A DNA stretch of 64,000 nt from contig JAGPUQ010000001.1 of NCBI GenBank assembly GCA_018069525.1, positions 1 through 64,000 on the forward strand. The letters are read 5' to 3'. The translations under genes and the position numbers were made by a program. Below, one piece after another: positions 37,428 to 47,358 of the stretch. Every line of letters starts with the position of its first letter. Within the stretch, counting starts at the first letter, position 1. The DNA comes from Porticoccaceae bacterium (GTDB lineage Bacteria; Pseudomonadota; Gammaproteobacteria; Pseudomonadales; Porticoccaceae). The notes beneath the pieces are model-generated. The model saw nothing but the letters and a program-made list of their open reading frames with translations. It did not search any database and was not told where the DNA came from.

Positions 37428-39254
37428 ATGAGCGACAACTTCAAACAACAATCCCGAATCAAAGAACTGATCACCAAAGGCCGCGAACAGGGCTACCTGA
37501 CTTACGCCGAGGTCAACGATCACCTGCCCCAGGATATTTCCGATCCCGATCAGGTTGAAGACATCATTCAGATGATCAACGACATGGGTATTACTGTATT
37601 CGAGACTGCACCTGATACCGAAGCCCTGCTGATGAGCACGGGCGACGCCACGCCCGACGAGATGGCCGCCGCCGAAGCCGCCGCCGCCCTCGCCGCCGTT
37701 GAAACCGAACAACATCGCACCACCGATCCGGTACGCATGTACATGCGCGAGATGGGTACGGTTGACCTGCTCACCCGCGAAGGCGAAATTGAGATTGCCA
37801 AACGCATCGAAGAAGGCATTCGCGCAGTTATGTCCTGCATTAGCGAATGGCCCGGTATTGTCGACACCATCACTGGCGAATACAAAATGGTTGAGGCCGG
37901 TGAACGCCGCCTTACCGACATTATCGCCGGTTATCTGAACCCTATGGAACACGTTCCCTCCGCTTTGTCAGCCGCCACTAAAGCTGCTGCTGCTGCCACC
38001 AAAGCTGCTGCCGCCGAAAGCGACGAGGAAGAGGAAGAAGGCGGACTAGACAAAGAAGAAGCCGAACGCCGCTTCACCGAAATCGACAAACAAAATGAAA
38101 AAACCAAGCGCTCACTAGCGCGTGGAGGCCGCCACGCCGCTTCCGCACAGAAAAACATGGCCGAACTCGCCGACGTGTTCCAGTTCCTGAAACTTATCCC
38201 CAAGCAGTTCGACCCGCTCACCCGACGCATTCAGCACGAAGTAGCTCTGGTTCGCCGCCAGGAACGTGTCATTCTCAAGTTTTGCGTAAAATACGCCAAG
38301 ATGCCGCGCCGAGACTTTATCGAGAACTTCCCCGGCAACGAAACCAATTTAAAGTGGGTCGCCAATCTGGGTCGCCGTAAACAGCCCTACGCCAGCAACA
38401 TCAAAACCCATCAAGAAGAAATCCAGCGCGCACAGCAAAAATTGCTTGTCATTGAAAAGCGTACCGGTCTCGCCATCGCCGAAATTAAAGACATCAACCG
38501 TCGTATGTCCATCGGTGAAGCCCAGGCTCGACGCGCCAAAAAAGAAAAGGTCGAGGCCAACCTGCGCCTGGTTATTTCCATCGCCAAAAAATACACCAAC
38601 CGTGGCTTACAGTTTCTCGACCTGATTCAGGAAGGCAATATCGGCCTGATGAAAGCCGTCGACAAATTCGAATACCGCCGCGGTTACAAATTCTCCACCT
38701 ACGCCACCTGGTGGATTCGCCAGGCCATCACTCGCTCCATCGCCGATCAGGCGCGCACCATTCGTATTCCCGTACACATGATTGAGACCATCAACAAACT
38801 CAATCGCGTATCGCGGCAAATACTGCAGGAAGAAGGTCGCGAACCCACGCCGGAAGAACTCAGCGAACGCATGGAACTACCGGAAGACAAAATCCGCAAA
38901 GTCCTCAAAATCGCCAAAGAGCCAATTTCGATGGAAACCCCCATCGGCGACGACGAAGACTCGCACCTGGGCGACTTTATCGAGGACGTCAACATTGCCT
39001 CCCCGATCCATTCCGCCACCCAGGAGAGCCTCACCGAGGCAACCAGCGAAGTGCTAGCCTCACTCACCGCCCGCGAAGCTAAAGTACTGCGCATGCGCTT
39101 TGGTATCGACATGAACACCGACCACACCCTTGAGGAAGTCGGTAAACAGTTCGACGTCACCCGCGAACGCATCCGCCAGATTGAAGCCAAGGCCCTGCGC
39201 AAACTGCGCCACCCTAGCCGCTCCGATCATATGCGCAGCTTTTTGGACGAATAA
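37428..39254 (+). CDS. rpoD: RNA polymerase primary sigma factor (sigma-70)
   Basis: 608 aa from the ATG at 37428 ([18 protein letters not shown]), which matches the family start. Region 1.1 at the start, a non-conserved acidic insert with ATKAAAA repeats (about 185-215), region 2 ([35 protein letters not shown]), region 3 and region 4 ([21 protein letters not shown]). Housekeeping promoter recognition. A TATAAT lies at 37377-37382 upstream, so it may also have its own promoter. Confidence 0.97.
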   Translation: MSDNFKQQSRIKELITKGREQGYLTYAEVNDHLPQDISDPDQVEDIIQMINDMGITVFETAPDTEALLMSTGDATPDEMAAAEAAAALAAVETEQHRTTDPVRMYMREMGTVDLLTREGEIEIAKRIEEGIRAVMSCISEWPGIVDTITGEYKMVEAGERRLTDIIAGYLNPMEHVPSALSAATKAAAAATKAAAAESDEEEEEGGLDKEEAERRFTEIDKQNEKTKRSLARGGRHAASAQKNMAELADVFQFLKLIPKQFDPLTRRIQHEVALVRRQERVILKFCVKYAKMPRRDFIENFPGNETNLKWVANLGRRKQPYASNIKTHQEEIQRAQQKLLVIEKRTGLAIAEIKDINRRMSIGEAQARRAKKEKVEANLRLVISIAKKYTNRGLQFLDLIQEGNIGLMKAVDKFEYRRGYKFSTYATWWIRQAITRSIADQARTIRIPVHMIETINKLNRVSRQILQEEGREPTPEELSERMELPEDKIRKVLKIAKEPISMETPIGDDEDSHLGDFIEDVNIASPIHSATQESLTEATSEVLASLTAREAKVLRMRFGIDMNTDHTLEEVGKQFDVTRERIRQIEAKALRKLRHPSRSDHMRSFLDE

Positions 39255-39292
39255 AAAACACTGCTGGCGAGCGGCAGCAAAGCCTTTTACAA

Positions 39293-39330
39293 TGCCGCTC
39301 TCCTTTGCTTAAGGAGAGCGGCAAGTTTTA
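39293..39330 (+). terminator. intrinsic terminator after rpoD
   Basis: A 12-bp perfect stem (GCCGCTCTCCTT/AAGGAGAGCGGC) followed by AAGTTTTA, 40 bases after the rpoD stop. Confidence 0.8.
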
Positions 39331-39386
39331 AAACTGTATCCGCACCGCCAATCGATTTAAGCATATAATTAAGCACTACAATTTAA

Positions 39387-39463
39387 GGGCCTTTAGCTCA
39401 GTTGGTTAGAGCATCCGACTCATAATCGGCAGGTCCCCAGTTCAAGTCTGGGAAGGCCCACCA
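39387..39463 (+). tRNA. tRNA with CAT anticodon (Met, or lysidine-modified Ile2)
   Basis: 77 bases with encoded CCA. The acceptor stem is GGGCCTT/AAGGCCC and the anticodon loop CTCATAA. It is not initiator-like: the first pair is G-C. Elongator Met or Ile2 cannot be told apart with certainty from the sequence alone. A TATAAT at 39364-39369 may be its -10 element. Confidence 0.93.
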
Positions 39464-39493
39464 TTTTTACCCCAACACTAAAACCTAAAAGAA

Positions 39494-39560
39494 AGAGCAT
39501 CCGACTCAACTCTTAATACGTGCGGGCAGATCCCCAGTTCAAGTCTGGGAAGGCCCACCA
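39494..39560 (+). pseudogene. partial tRNA copy (3' two-thirds) with disrupted anticodon arm
   Basis: This repeats the upstream tRNA from AGAGCATCCGACTCA to the CCA end, with about 10 extra bases in the anticodon region and no acceptor or D-arm 5' half. The T arm and 3' end are identical. It cannot fold as a tRNA. A third, shorter decayed start (AGAGCATTCGATTTA) follows at 39591. Confidence 0.85.
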
Positions 39561-39680
39561 TTTTACTTCGACACTAAAAATCTAAAAGAGAGAGCATTCG
39601 ATTTAACTTCTTTTGTGTTTTTTATTTAGGACTAACACTAGCAACACGCAATGTAGCGAACATGGCTGGTTTGGTTACGT

Positions 39681-39992
39681 TTATATACACATTCCGCTTA
39701 CAGTTCTTTCAGTTCTATTTTTGGAAATAACAGTTTTTTCCTCTTTAACTATTTCATAACCATTTTTACATAACCCATTTAAAGATAGGTATTTCTCCAA
39801 CCAACGAATCCGCCTTTCAGCCTTTCCTTTTTCATCGGTAAATCCAATCGGATCATGGTCGACCATATAAAACTGTTCCCGCCCCTCTACCCGACTCGTA
39901 ATCCCGAAATTAGTGAAATTATTTCTATCGATTTCTTCAAAACTTGCGCAACTCGCAAGTAAAGACGTAAGTAGTATTGCTAAATATTTCAT
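39681..39992 (-). CDS. small hypothetical lipoprotein
   Basis: 103 aa. A lipoprotein signal with LASC (Cys15) is followed by a charged domain including VDHDPIGFTDEKGKAERRIRWLEKYL and ending TVSGMCI. It may be AT-richer than its neighbours and lies just after the tRNA copies, which fits horizontally gained DNA. No family recognised. Confidence 0.65.
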   Translation of the reverse strand: MKYLAILLTSLLASCASFEEIDRNNFTNFGITSRVEGREQFYMVDHDPIGFTDEKGKAERRIRWLEKYLSLNGLCKNGYEIVKEEKTVISKNRTERTVSGMCI

Positions 39993-40118
39993 GGTTCTCC
40001 TTCTTTAAAAATAACATTTATCTATAGATTCTCTCCGATTACTTGAATATTTCCACACCATTAATCAGAACTCAAGTCCATTGAAAATGAAGGAATTGCA
40101 ATATAGTCTTCTAGGACA

Positions 40119-40889
40119 TTAGGCTAGACACCTTCTCTCGTACGAAACCAGCAAGATATACAACCCTAAAGCGGCAACCGCATGTTTAATCGCATGACCG
40201 CTCATAAACCCTAGCGCGGCATAAACCTCAGCATCAAAGTGTTCAAATAACTTGGCGGCGATATAGGCGATCAGCAATAACCAATAGCCTTTGACCTCGG
40301 TAAAGCTCGAGCCAAAGTAAATCAGGATGACTGGTATGGCCAACATAGGGAAAAACTGCACGAAGGCATACAACCTGAGATCACCGGCACCTTTCAATTC
40401 TCCAAAATGCCAATAAAAAACCGATGCCACGCCGATTATAATTAAGGGGAACAGTAAGGCCTTGCCCACAGCATTAGAAACAAACTCGCTGATCACAATC
40501 GAAAACAAGGCCATAAATGCAATCGTCATCGGCAATCTATCCCAAACCAGGGTTTGGTTGTTTGGCCACAAATGATAATAACCGGAGCCAAAGGCAACCA
40601 GCATGACACCAAGAAACAATAGAATATAAGAAGTCTTAACGTCACCCTTAATGGTCAAGCTTCCCGACACCAGAATTTTATACAGGCCAAAAAGCCCCAC
40701 TACCAGAAAGGGTACATTGGAAACCACGTTCCAAAAATTTAGGATAGAAAATATTTTTCTGGTATCGCTGAACCCATGGTAGTTTGGATCTTGCCCTATG
40801 GGATCTAAAAGCAATAAGGCGACAATCGCAACTAGAGCAATGACGGCAACGAGTACCGCCCCCAACTTTTCTTTGTTTTGCATGATCAA
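40119..40889 (-). CDS. CREST/alkaline ceramidase-like membrane hydrolase
   Basis: 256 aa with about seven membrane segments. Polar motifs match the CREST superfamily (ceramidases, PAQR receptors): SGYYHLWPNN, VWDRLPMTIAFM with Asp, and HAIKHAVAALG near the C-terminus, giving His, Asp and an HxxxH metal site. A lipid amide hydrolase role is likely but the substrate is unknown. It is 21 bases from the start of the next minus-strand stop, so it may be transcribed with the upstream thiolase. Confidence 0.78.
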   Translation of the reverse strand: MIMQNKEKLGAVLVAVIALVAIVALLLLDPIGQDPNYHGFSDTRKIFSILNFWNVVSNVPFLVVGLFGLYKILVSGSLTIKGDVKTSYILLFLGVMLVAFGSGYYHLWPNNQTLVWDRLPMTIAFMALFSIVISEFVSNAVGKALLFPLIIIGVASVFYWHFGELKGAGDLRLYAFVQFFPMLAIPVILIYFGSSFTEVKGYWLLLIAYIAAKLFEHFDAEVYAALGFMSGHAIKHAVAALGLYILLVSYERRCLA

Positions 40890-40910
40890 TTAATCATTAT
40901 CCAGGCAGGC

Positions 40911-42104
40911 CTACCGCGTCAAAATAGTTAGTGTAGTCGCAGCGGTATCATCCTCTATCCAGCCACCCCCATTTTGAGCCATACCAACGCGGGCATGTTC
41001 GACTTGCCGCGCACCGCAACGACCGCGCAACTGATCGGCAATTTCAATAATTTGCGCGCAGCCGGTCGCCCCTACCGGATGACCCTTGGCAACTAAGCCA
41101 CCACTGGTGTTAACACCCAATTTGGCACCGGGGCCGATATCACCATCCCGCATCATTTGCAGCGCGCCACCGCTGGCAGAACACAAGCCCAACTCTTCCA
41201 GATAAATTAACTCCGCGGGGGACGCGGCATCGTGCAGTTCGATAACATTCACATCCTCGGGGCCGACTCCGGCCATGGCATAGGCTTTTTCACTCGCACG
41301 GGCGTTACAACTTGCCCCGCCCGGCAAACCCGAAACCAAAGTAATGGTTTCAGCGGTAACCGCGTCGCAACCGTGCTGTTTCGCGAAGGCTTCAGAGCAA
41401 AACAAAATCGCCGCCGCGCCATCGCCGATGGGCGAACACATGGCGAGCTTAAGGGGGTCGATAATAGTGCGGCTGGCCATCACCTCTTCGATTGACATAC
41501 CCTGCTGAAACTGGGCCTTGGGATTCATCGAACCGTAGGTGTGACTTTTGGAGGCGACACGGGCGAAATCCTCTACGGTTGCCCCGGTTTGCTGCATATA
41601 TTTACGGGCTTTACTGGCGTAAATATCCATAAACCCGGAACGACCCGGCGCCATCGCGGCTTCGAGAGGATCGTCGGAGCCGGTTTCGGCTTTAATTTCT
41701 TCCAGATCAAGCGCTGCCATTAAACTTTTAAAAGGCACCATTTTATCGCGGTTACTCATTTTTTCTGCGCCGATGGCGAGCACGGCCTCGTATTGCCCGG
41801 AGGCAATAGATATCCACGCCAGGTGTGCGGCGCTAGAAGCCGACGCACAGGCATTTTCGATATTAATTATGGGCAGGCCCATCAGCCCGGATTCCCGCAG
41901 CGCCACCTGGCCGGTAATCATTTCCTGACCGGTCAGCAGTCCCGCCGCTGCATTGCCAAAAAATACCGCTTCTATATCACTAGTACCGGCGTTCGCGTCC
42001 TTCAAACAATCGCCCAGGGCTTCGCAAGTTAAACCACGAATGGTGCCGTCCATATATTTGCCAAAGCGGGTCATGCCGGTGCCGCCGATCATTACTTTTC
42101 TCAT
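40911..42104 (-). CDS. thiolase family protein (SCP2-type acetyl-CoA acetyltransferase)
   Basis: 397 aa from the ATG at 42104, which has GAGGAT before it. The ENACASASS motif holds nucleophile Cys86, followed by NTSGGLVAKGHPVGATG with the catalytic His and GAQNGGG-like MAQNGGG, where the second Cys of classical thiolases is absent as in SCP2-type enzymes. Typically found in branched-chain, steroid or aromatic degradation. Lies upstream of the ceramidase-like gene. Confidence 0.88.
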   Translation of the reverse strand: MRKVMIGGTGMTRFGKYMDGTIRGLTCEALGDCLKDANAGTSDIEAVFFGNAAAGLLTGQEMITGQVALRESGLMGLPIINIENACASASSAAHLAWISIASGQYEAVLAIGAEKMSNRDKMVPFKSLMAALDLEEIKAETGSDDPLEAAMAPGRSGFMDIYASKARKYMQQTGATVEDFARVASKSHTYGSMNPKAQFQQGMSIEEVMASRTIIDPLKLAMCSPIGDGAAAILFCSEAFAKQHGCDAVTAETITLVSGLPGGASCNARASEKAYAMAGVGPEDVNVIELHDAASPAELIYLEELGLCSASGGALQMMRDGDIGPGAKLGVNTSGGLVAKGHPVGATGCAQIIEIADQLRGRCGARQVEHARVGMAQNGGGWIEDDTAATTLTILTR

Positions 42105-42357
42105 CGCTTTAATCCTCAAAATTTTGCAATAACAACTTCCAGCGGCAGAATACTGCCGCGCCTAAATAGCGCGAGCCTAAACTATTACAGTTTTTCCCAT
42201 ACTAGCAGCACCTATCGTTTCTTTCATGCTTTGGCGTAGCTTTTGAGTAGCTTTGTGATAGCCGGAGAAAACCACGGAGCGTGGGCTATCAACAGGCAAC
42301 TTTGATAGACTAGCTAACAATCGATTGCAAGCTCTGGCAAAAGGACATTCCCCGTTA

Positions 42358-43368
42358 ATGAAACGTTTAATTGTGTGCTGCGATGGCACCTGGAATACTC
42401 CGCAGGATAATAGCGTCACCAATGTTGTGCATATTGCTCGTGCAGTACTGCCGCAAGCTGCGGACGGCACGGAGCAGGTGGTATTTTACGACTGGGGTGT
42501 GGGTACGGATGACAAGTCAGATGCACTTTCCGGTGGTAGCATCGGCCGGGGGCTGGATAAAAATATTATCGACAGTTACCGCTTTCTGGTGCACAACTAT
42601 GTGCCGGGGGATGAAATTTATTTCTTTGGTTTTAGCCGAGGGGCCTACACCGCACGCAGTTGTATCGGGCTGATTCGCAATGCCTGGCTGCTGCGCAAAG
42701 CCCACGCCGAGCTGATCCCGCAGGCCTATCATATCTACCGAACCCTCTGGCATGCGGATGCGCAGAACGCCCAGCATTTTCGCGAACCTCACTGTCAGCA
42801 GGTCGGCGTTCGTTTTCTCGGGGTCTGGGATACGGTGGGAGCGCTGGGCCTGCCGCTTTCACTGTTTAAATCTCTCAACAAAAAACGCTATGCATTTCAC
42901 GATACCGCGATCAGTCGCTCGGTGGAAAACGCCTATCACGCCCTCGCCATCGACGAACAACGTAAACCTTTCGCGCCCAGCATTTGGAAAACTACCGCTG
43001 GCCGTGAGCGCACCGAGCAGTGCTGGTTTACCGGGGCACACAGCGATATCGGCGGTGGTTACAGAGAAGCTGGGTTATCGCGCATTGCCCTGCAATGGCT
43101 GGCGGAAAAAGCCTCTGCTACGGGGCTTGAACTCGACACCCACTACCTGGGCTCGGTCTACGCGGCCAACGATGAGCAAAAACTCCATAACTCTTACACC
43201 GGGGCAGCGAGATTATTGGGCCGCAATCACCGCTCTATTGCCACCACCAATGGCGACGAAACCCTGCACGCCTCGGCAGAACAACGCTATCTGACCCGCG
43301 CCAATTACCGCCCTAAAAATCTTACCGAGTACCTGGCCCGCGACGAACAGATGCGTCTGCCGCTATAA
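42358..43368 (+). CDS. DUF2235 domain-containing alpha/beta hydrolase
   Basis: 336 aa from the ATG at 42358. DUF2235 marks: LIVCCDGTWN at the start, YDWGVGT, FFGFSRGAYTAR with nucleophile Ser, VGVRFLGVWDTVGALG, and WFTGAHSDIGGGY. Some relatives are type VI secretion phospholipase effectors (Tle), but no secretion genes or immunity partner are in the window, so a housekeeping lipase role is as likely. No signal peptide. Confidence 0.87.
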   Translation: MKRLIVCCDGTWNTPQDNSVTNVVHIARAVLPQAADGTEQVVFYDWGVGTDDKSDALSGGSIGRGLDKNIIDSYRFLVHNYVPGDEIYFFGFSRGAYTARSCIGLIRNAWLLRKAHAELIPQAYHIYRTLWHADAQNAQHFREPHCQQVGVRFLGVWDTVGALGLPLSLFKSLNKKRYAFHDTAISRSVENAYHALAIDEQRKPFAPSIWKTTAGRERTEQCWFTGAHSDIGGGYREAGLSRIALQWLAEKASATGLELDTHYLGSVYAANDEQKLHNSYTGAARLLGRNHRSIATTNGDETLHASAEQRYLTRANYRPKNLTEYLARDEQMRLPL

Positions 43369-43566
43369 AACCAGCATATAAAACCAAGGTATAAAACGCG
43401 GAAACCCCTTTTGCTGGACACTTCTTGCTCTGCCTTTAACTTCGCCATCTCTAAACATAAGCCAAAGATAGCCGCCCCCGGCATCCGGCGTTAGAATAGC
43501 CCGCTGTTTAGCGGTCTCTATACCGTTAGCCCTCATCATTACCACCGTCACACAAGGTATCTCAGC

Positions 43567-46500
43567 ATGAACGCACTGGCACACGCCGCTTTTGAACATA
43601 TTCGCAGCCAGACCATAGACTCCCTTAATCTGGAAGTCGAAGAGTACCGGCATCTGAAAACCGGCGCGCAGCATATCCATATCTCCGCTGACAACCCGGA
43701 AAACGTGTTTTTGGTGGCGCTGCGTACCGTGCCGGAAGACTCCAGAGGCGTGGCGCATATCCTTGAGCACACCGCGCTGTGCGGCAGTAAAAAATACCCG
43801 GTGCGCGACCCCTTCTTTATGATGATCCGGCGCTCGTTAAATACCTTTATGAACGCCTTTACCAGTTCCGACTGGACCGCCTACCCCTTTGCCAGCAAGA
43901 ACCGCAAAGACTTTAGCAACCTCCTCGACGTGTATCTGGACGCGGTGTTTTTCTCCCGTCTCGACGAGCTGGACTTCGCCCAGGAAGGCCATCGCCTGGA
44001 ATTTGCCGAAGCAGATAATCCAGAATCGGCACTGGTTTACAAAGGCGTGGTGTTCAACGAAATGAAGGGTGCCATGAGTTCGGTGAGCTCCACCCTCTGG
44101 CATACCCTGTGCAAATACCTCTACCCAACCAACACCTACCACTTCAACAGTGGCGGCGACCCGGAGTGTATTCCCAATCTCAGCTACGAACAGTTAGTGC
44201 AGTTTTACCAAAGCCACTACCACCCCAGCAATGCGGTATTTATGACCTATGGCGATATTCCCGCTAAAGAGCATCAAGTTAAATTTGAAGAGCAGGCACT
44301 GAATCAATTTGAAGCCCTCGATCACCAGATTTCGGTGCCCGATGAAAAACGCTATCTCGCGCCGATAGCGGTTGACGAACACTACGCCCTCGACGAAGAA
44401 GACAGCTCCGCCAAAACCCATATTGTGATGAGCTGGCTACTGGGCAATGCCACCGATCTTAAAGCCAATATGGAAGCCCACCTACTCAACAGCGTGTTGC
44501 TGGATAACAGCGCGTCGCCCTTGCTGAAGGCCCTTGAAACCAGCGACCTCGGCACTTCGCCCTCGCCACTTTGCGGCCTCGACGACTCCCATAAAGAAAT
44601 GCTCTTTGTATGTGGGCTTGAAGGTAGCGAGCCAGATCGAGCGGAAGCCGTAGAACAATTAATACTCGGGGTATTTAGCGATATTGCCGAAAACGGCGTG
44701 CCCCAGGCGCAGGTCGAAGCCTCCCTGCACCAGCTCGAACTCAAGCAGCGGGAAGTCGGTGGCGATGGCTACCCCTATGGACTGCAATTAATTCTTACCG
44801 GCCTCACCAACGCCACCCATCGCGGCGACCCGGTCGCCCTGCTCAACCTCGAACCAGTACTGGCACAATTGCGCGAAGATATTGCCGATCCGGAATTTAT
44901 CAAACAACTGGCACGCCGCATTATTCTCGACAATAGCCATCGCGTGCGACTGACACTACGGCCTGACACCGAACTTTCCCAGCGCCGTCAGCAGGCCGAA
45001 GCCAAGCAACTGGCGGAAATAAAAGCGTCGCTCTCTACCGAAGACCAACAGCATATTGTCGAACGCGCCGCAACGCTGACCCAACGCCAAACCCAGGAAG
45101 ACGACGAAGGCCTGCTGCCCAAAGTCGGACTCGAAGATGTCTCCCCGGAAATGGACTACGTTGCAGCAGCTAATCACCTAAGCTCGCCGATGCCGCTGAC
45201 CAGTTACAGCGCGGGCACCAATGGCATTGTCTATCAACAGTTGATTATTGCCTTGCCGCAACTCAGCGAAACCCTGACCGATCTGGTGCCGCTGTACACC
45301 ACCTGCCTGACTGAGCTCGGTGTCGGCAAACGCGATTACCTTGCTACGCAAATGTGGCAAGCCGCGATCAGCGGTGGCTTTAGCGCCTACGCCAGCGTGC
45401 GCAGTCAACCCGACGACGTGCAAACCCTGAACGGGCATTTGGTGCTCTCCGCCAAGGGGCTCGCCACCAATCAGGCCGAGTTAACCGCCTTGATGACTGA
45501 GACTTTAAGCGACGTGCGTTTTGATGAACTCTCCCGCATCCGCGAATTGGTTGCCCAGATTCGCGCGCGCTCAGAAGCCAGCGTCACCGGCAACGGCCAT
45601 TCGCTGGCCATGTCCGCAGCGGCAGCGAAACTCAGCCCCGGCGCAGAGATGGGCCACCGCTGGGGTGGTTTGTACGCAATTAAAGCCATCAAAACCCTCG
45701 ACAGCGCACTGAACGATACCGCCGCGCTAGAAACATTGTCACAACAGTTACAGGAAATTCACCAGCTGGTCTTACAAGGCCAGCGGCAATTTTTACTGGT
45801 TGCCGAAGCGGACAAACTCGCCGACTTTGAACAAGGTGCAAGCGGCCAACTCAGCACAAACAGCAGCGAGGGCTTTACGCCTTTTCAACGCCCGAGCTTG
45901 TGCGAACCAGCCAATCAATTATGGACCACCAGTACCCAGGTGAATTTTTGCGCCCGCGCCTACCCCACCGTGCCCATGGAACACCCGGATGCACCAGCGC
46001 TGAACGTGCTGGGCGGGTTTTTACGCAACGGGTACCTGCATACTGCCATTCGCGAACAGGGCGGCGCCTACGGTGGCGGTGCCGGACAGGACAACAACTC
46101 CGGGGCTTTCCGGTTTTACTCCTACCGCGACCCCCGACTAGAAGAAACCCTGGCGGACTTTGATCAGTCGCTGCAATGGCTAGCCTCTCCGCCCTCGGGC
46201 CAGCACGAGTGGCAGCAGGTCGAAGAAGCCATTCTCGGCGTGATTTCCAGCATCGATAAGCCAGGTTCTCCCGCCGGCGAAGCCAAGCAAACCTTTCATG
46301 CCGAGTTGAGTGGCCGCAGCCGCAAAAAACGCGAGCAGTTTCGCAATCGGGTATTGGCCGTCACCCTCGACGACTTACTACGCGTCGCCAGCACTTATTT
46401 GACGCCCGATAAATCCAGTACCGCGATTATTACCAGTGCCGACCGCGCAGCTGAGCTGGGTGACCTGGCGCTCAGCAATCTCGAAACTCATGTTTTGTAA
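43567..46500 (+). CDS. M16C metallopeptidase (presequence protease PreP-like)
   Basis: 977 aa, four M16 repeats. The inverted zinc motif HILEH appears near residue 67, followed by ALCGSKKYPVRDPFF, a PreP/Cym1 signature, and FNEMKGAMS. The C-terminal half has GAYGGGAG. Degrades short unfolded peptides in organelles; the bacterial role is probably peptide clearance. Monocistronic, followed by cmoA 54 bases on. Confidence 0.92.
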   Translation: MNALAHAAFEHIRSQTIDSLNLEVEEYRHLKTGAQHIHISADNPENVFLVALRTVPEDSRGVAHILEHTALCGSKKYPVRDPFFMMIRRSLNTFMNAFTSSDWTAYPFASKNRKDFSNLLDVYLDAVFFSRLDELDFAQEGHRLEFAEADNPESALVYKGVVFNEMKGAMSSVSSTLWHTLCKYLYPTNTYHFNSGGDPECIPNLSYEQLVQFYQSHYHPSNAVFMTYGDIPAKEHQVKFEEQALNQFEALDHQISVPDEKRYLAPIAVDEHYALDEEDSSAKTHIVMSWLLGNATDLKANMEAHLLNSVLLDNSASPLLKALETSDLGTSPSPLCGLDDSHKEMLFVCGLEGSEPDRAEAVEQLILGVFSDIAENGVPQAQVEASLHQLELKQREVGGDGYPYGLQLILTGLTNATHRGDPVALLNLEPVLAQLREDIADPEFIKQLARRIILDNSHRVRLTLRPDTELSQRRQQAEAKQLAEIKASLSTEDQQHIVERAATLTQRQTQEDDEGLLPKVGLEDVSPEMDYVAAANHLSSPMPLTSYSAGTNGIVYQQLIIALPQLSETLTDLVPLYTTCLTELGVGKRDYLATQMWQAAISGGFSAYASVRSQPDDVQTLNGHLVLSAKGLATNQAELTALMTETLSDVRFDELSRIRELVAQIRARSEASVTGNGHSLAMSAAAAKLSPGAEMGHRWGGLYAIKAIKTLDSALNDTAALETLSQQLQEIHQLVLQGQRQFLLVAEADKLADFEQGASGQLSTNSSEGFTPFQRPSLCEPANQLWTTSTQVNFCARAYPTVPMEHPDAPALNVLGGFLRNGYLHTAIREQGGAYGGGAGQDNNSGAFRFYSYRDPRLEETLADFDQSLQWLASPPSGQHEWQQVEEAILGVISSIDKPGSPAGEAKQTFHAELSGRSRKKREQFRNRVLAVTLDDLLRVASTYLTPDKSSTAIITSADRAAELGDLALSNLETHVL

Positions 46501-46554
46501 ATGATGCTTTATAAGCTCCTCGATTCACCCAATAGCGTCGTCGGGAAATAGGCT

Positions 46555-47346
46555 ATGAGCCAGCGCGATGATTTTTCTCACGAGAACGCATCCGGAGATA
46601 CATTATCCAGGGACAAGCTGTTCTCCCAGCCGCTGGCGGATATTGCCGGGTTTACCTTCGACGATAAAGTCGTCGAAGTATTTCCCGATATGATTCGCCG
46701 CTCCGTGCCCGGTTACGAAACCATTGTCGCCATGACCGGCGCGCTGGCCGAACGCTACGCCGTGACCGGCAGCCGCTGTTACGATCTCGGCTGCTCTCTA
46801 GGTGCCTCAACCCTCGCCATGCGCAATAACATTGGTAAGCGAGATTGCACCATTATTGCTATCGACAATTCCCCGGCTATGGCCGAGCGCTGCCAGCAGG
46901 TCGTTGCGGCCCATGCTCCGGCAACAACGCTGACTCACCCCGCATCGGTGGATATTCGTATCGGTGATGTGAGAGACATCGAGATCAACAATGCCTCGAT
47001 GGTGGTAATGAATTTCACCCTGCAATTTATTCCACTCCCAGACCGCCTGGCGCTACTGGAAAACATTTATCGCGGCCTGCTCCCTGGCGGAGTGTTGGTG
47101 TTATCGGAAAAAATTGCGTTTTCCGACACCCACTTAAACGCCTTGATGATCGACCTCCACCACGCCTTTAAACGCGCCAACGGTTATAGCGAACTGGAAG
47201 TCAGCCAGAAACGCAGCGCGCTGGAAAACGTACTGACGCCAGAAACCCTGGATACCCACCGAGAGCGTTTGCGCGATGTGGGTTTTAGCGAAGTGGATGT
47301 CTGGTTTCAGTGTTTTAATTTCGCCTCACTGCTAGCCATCAAGTAA
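46555..47346 (+). CDS. cmoA: carboxy-S-adenosyl-L-methionine synthase
   Basis: Makes carboxy-SAM from SAM and prephenate for wobble uridine modification (cmo5U34). 263 aa. Family marks: FDDKVVEVFPDMIRRSVPGY, YDLGCSLGASTLAM, FTLQFIPL. The next gene cmoB begins 12 bases later, the standard pair. Confidence 0.95.
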   Translation: MSQRDDFSHENASGDTLSRDKLFSQPLADIAGFTFDDKVVEVFPDMIRRSVPGYETIVAMTGALAERYAVTGSRCYDLGCSLGASTLAMRNNIGKRDCTIIAIDNSPAMAERCQQVVAAHAPATTLTHPASVDIRIGDVRDIEINNASMVVMNFTLQFIPLPDRLALLENIYRGLLPGGVLVLSEKIAFSDTHLNALMIDLHHAFKRANGYSELEVSQKRSALENVLTPETLDTHRERLRDVGFSEVDVWFQCFNFASLLAIK

Positions 47347-47358
47347 GCGCGCCCCTAG

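Noticed and set aside
39494-39560. A second functional tRNA
   Set aside because: It lacks the acceptor 5' strand and D arm and has extra bases in the anticodon arm.
42358-43368. Type VI secretion effector/immunity pair at the DUF2235 gene
   Set aside because: No VgrG, PAAR or immunity-like gene adjoins it; the flanking genes are metabolic.
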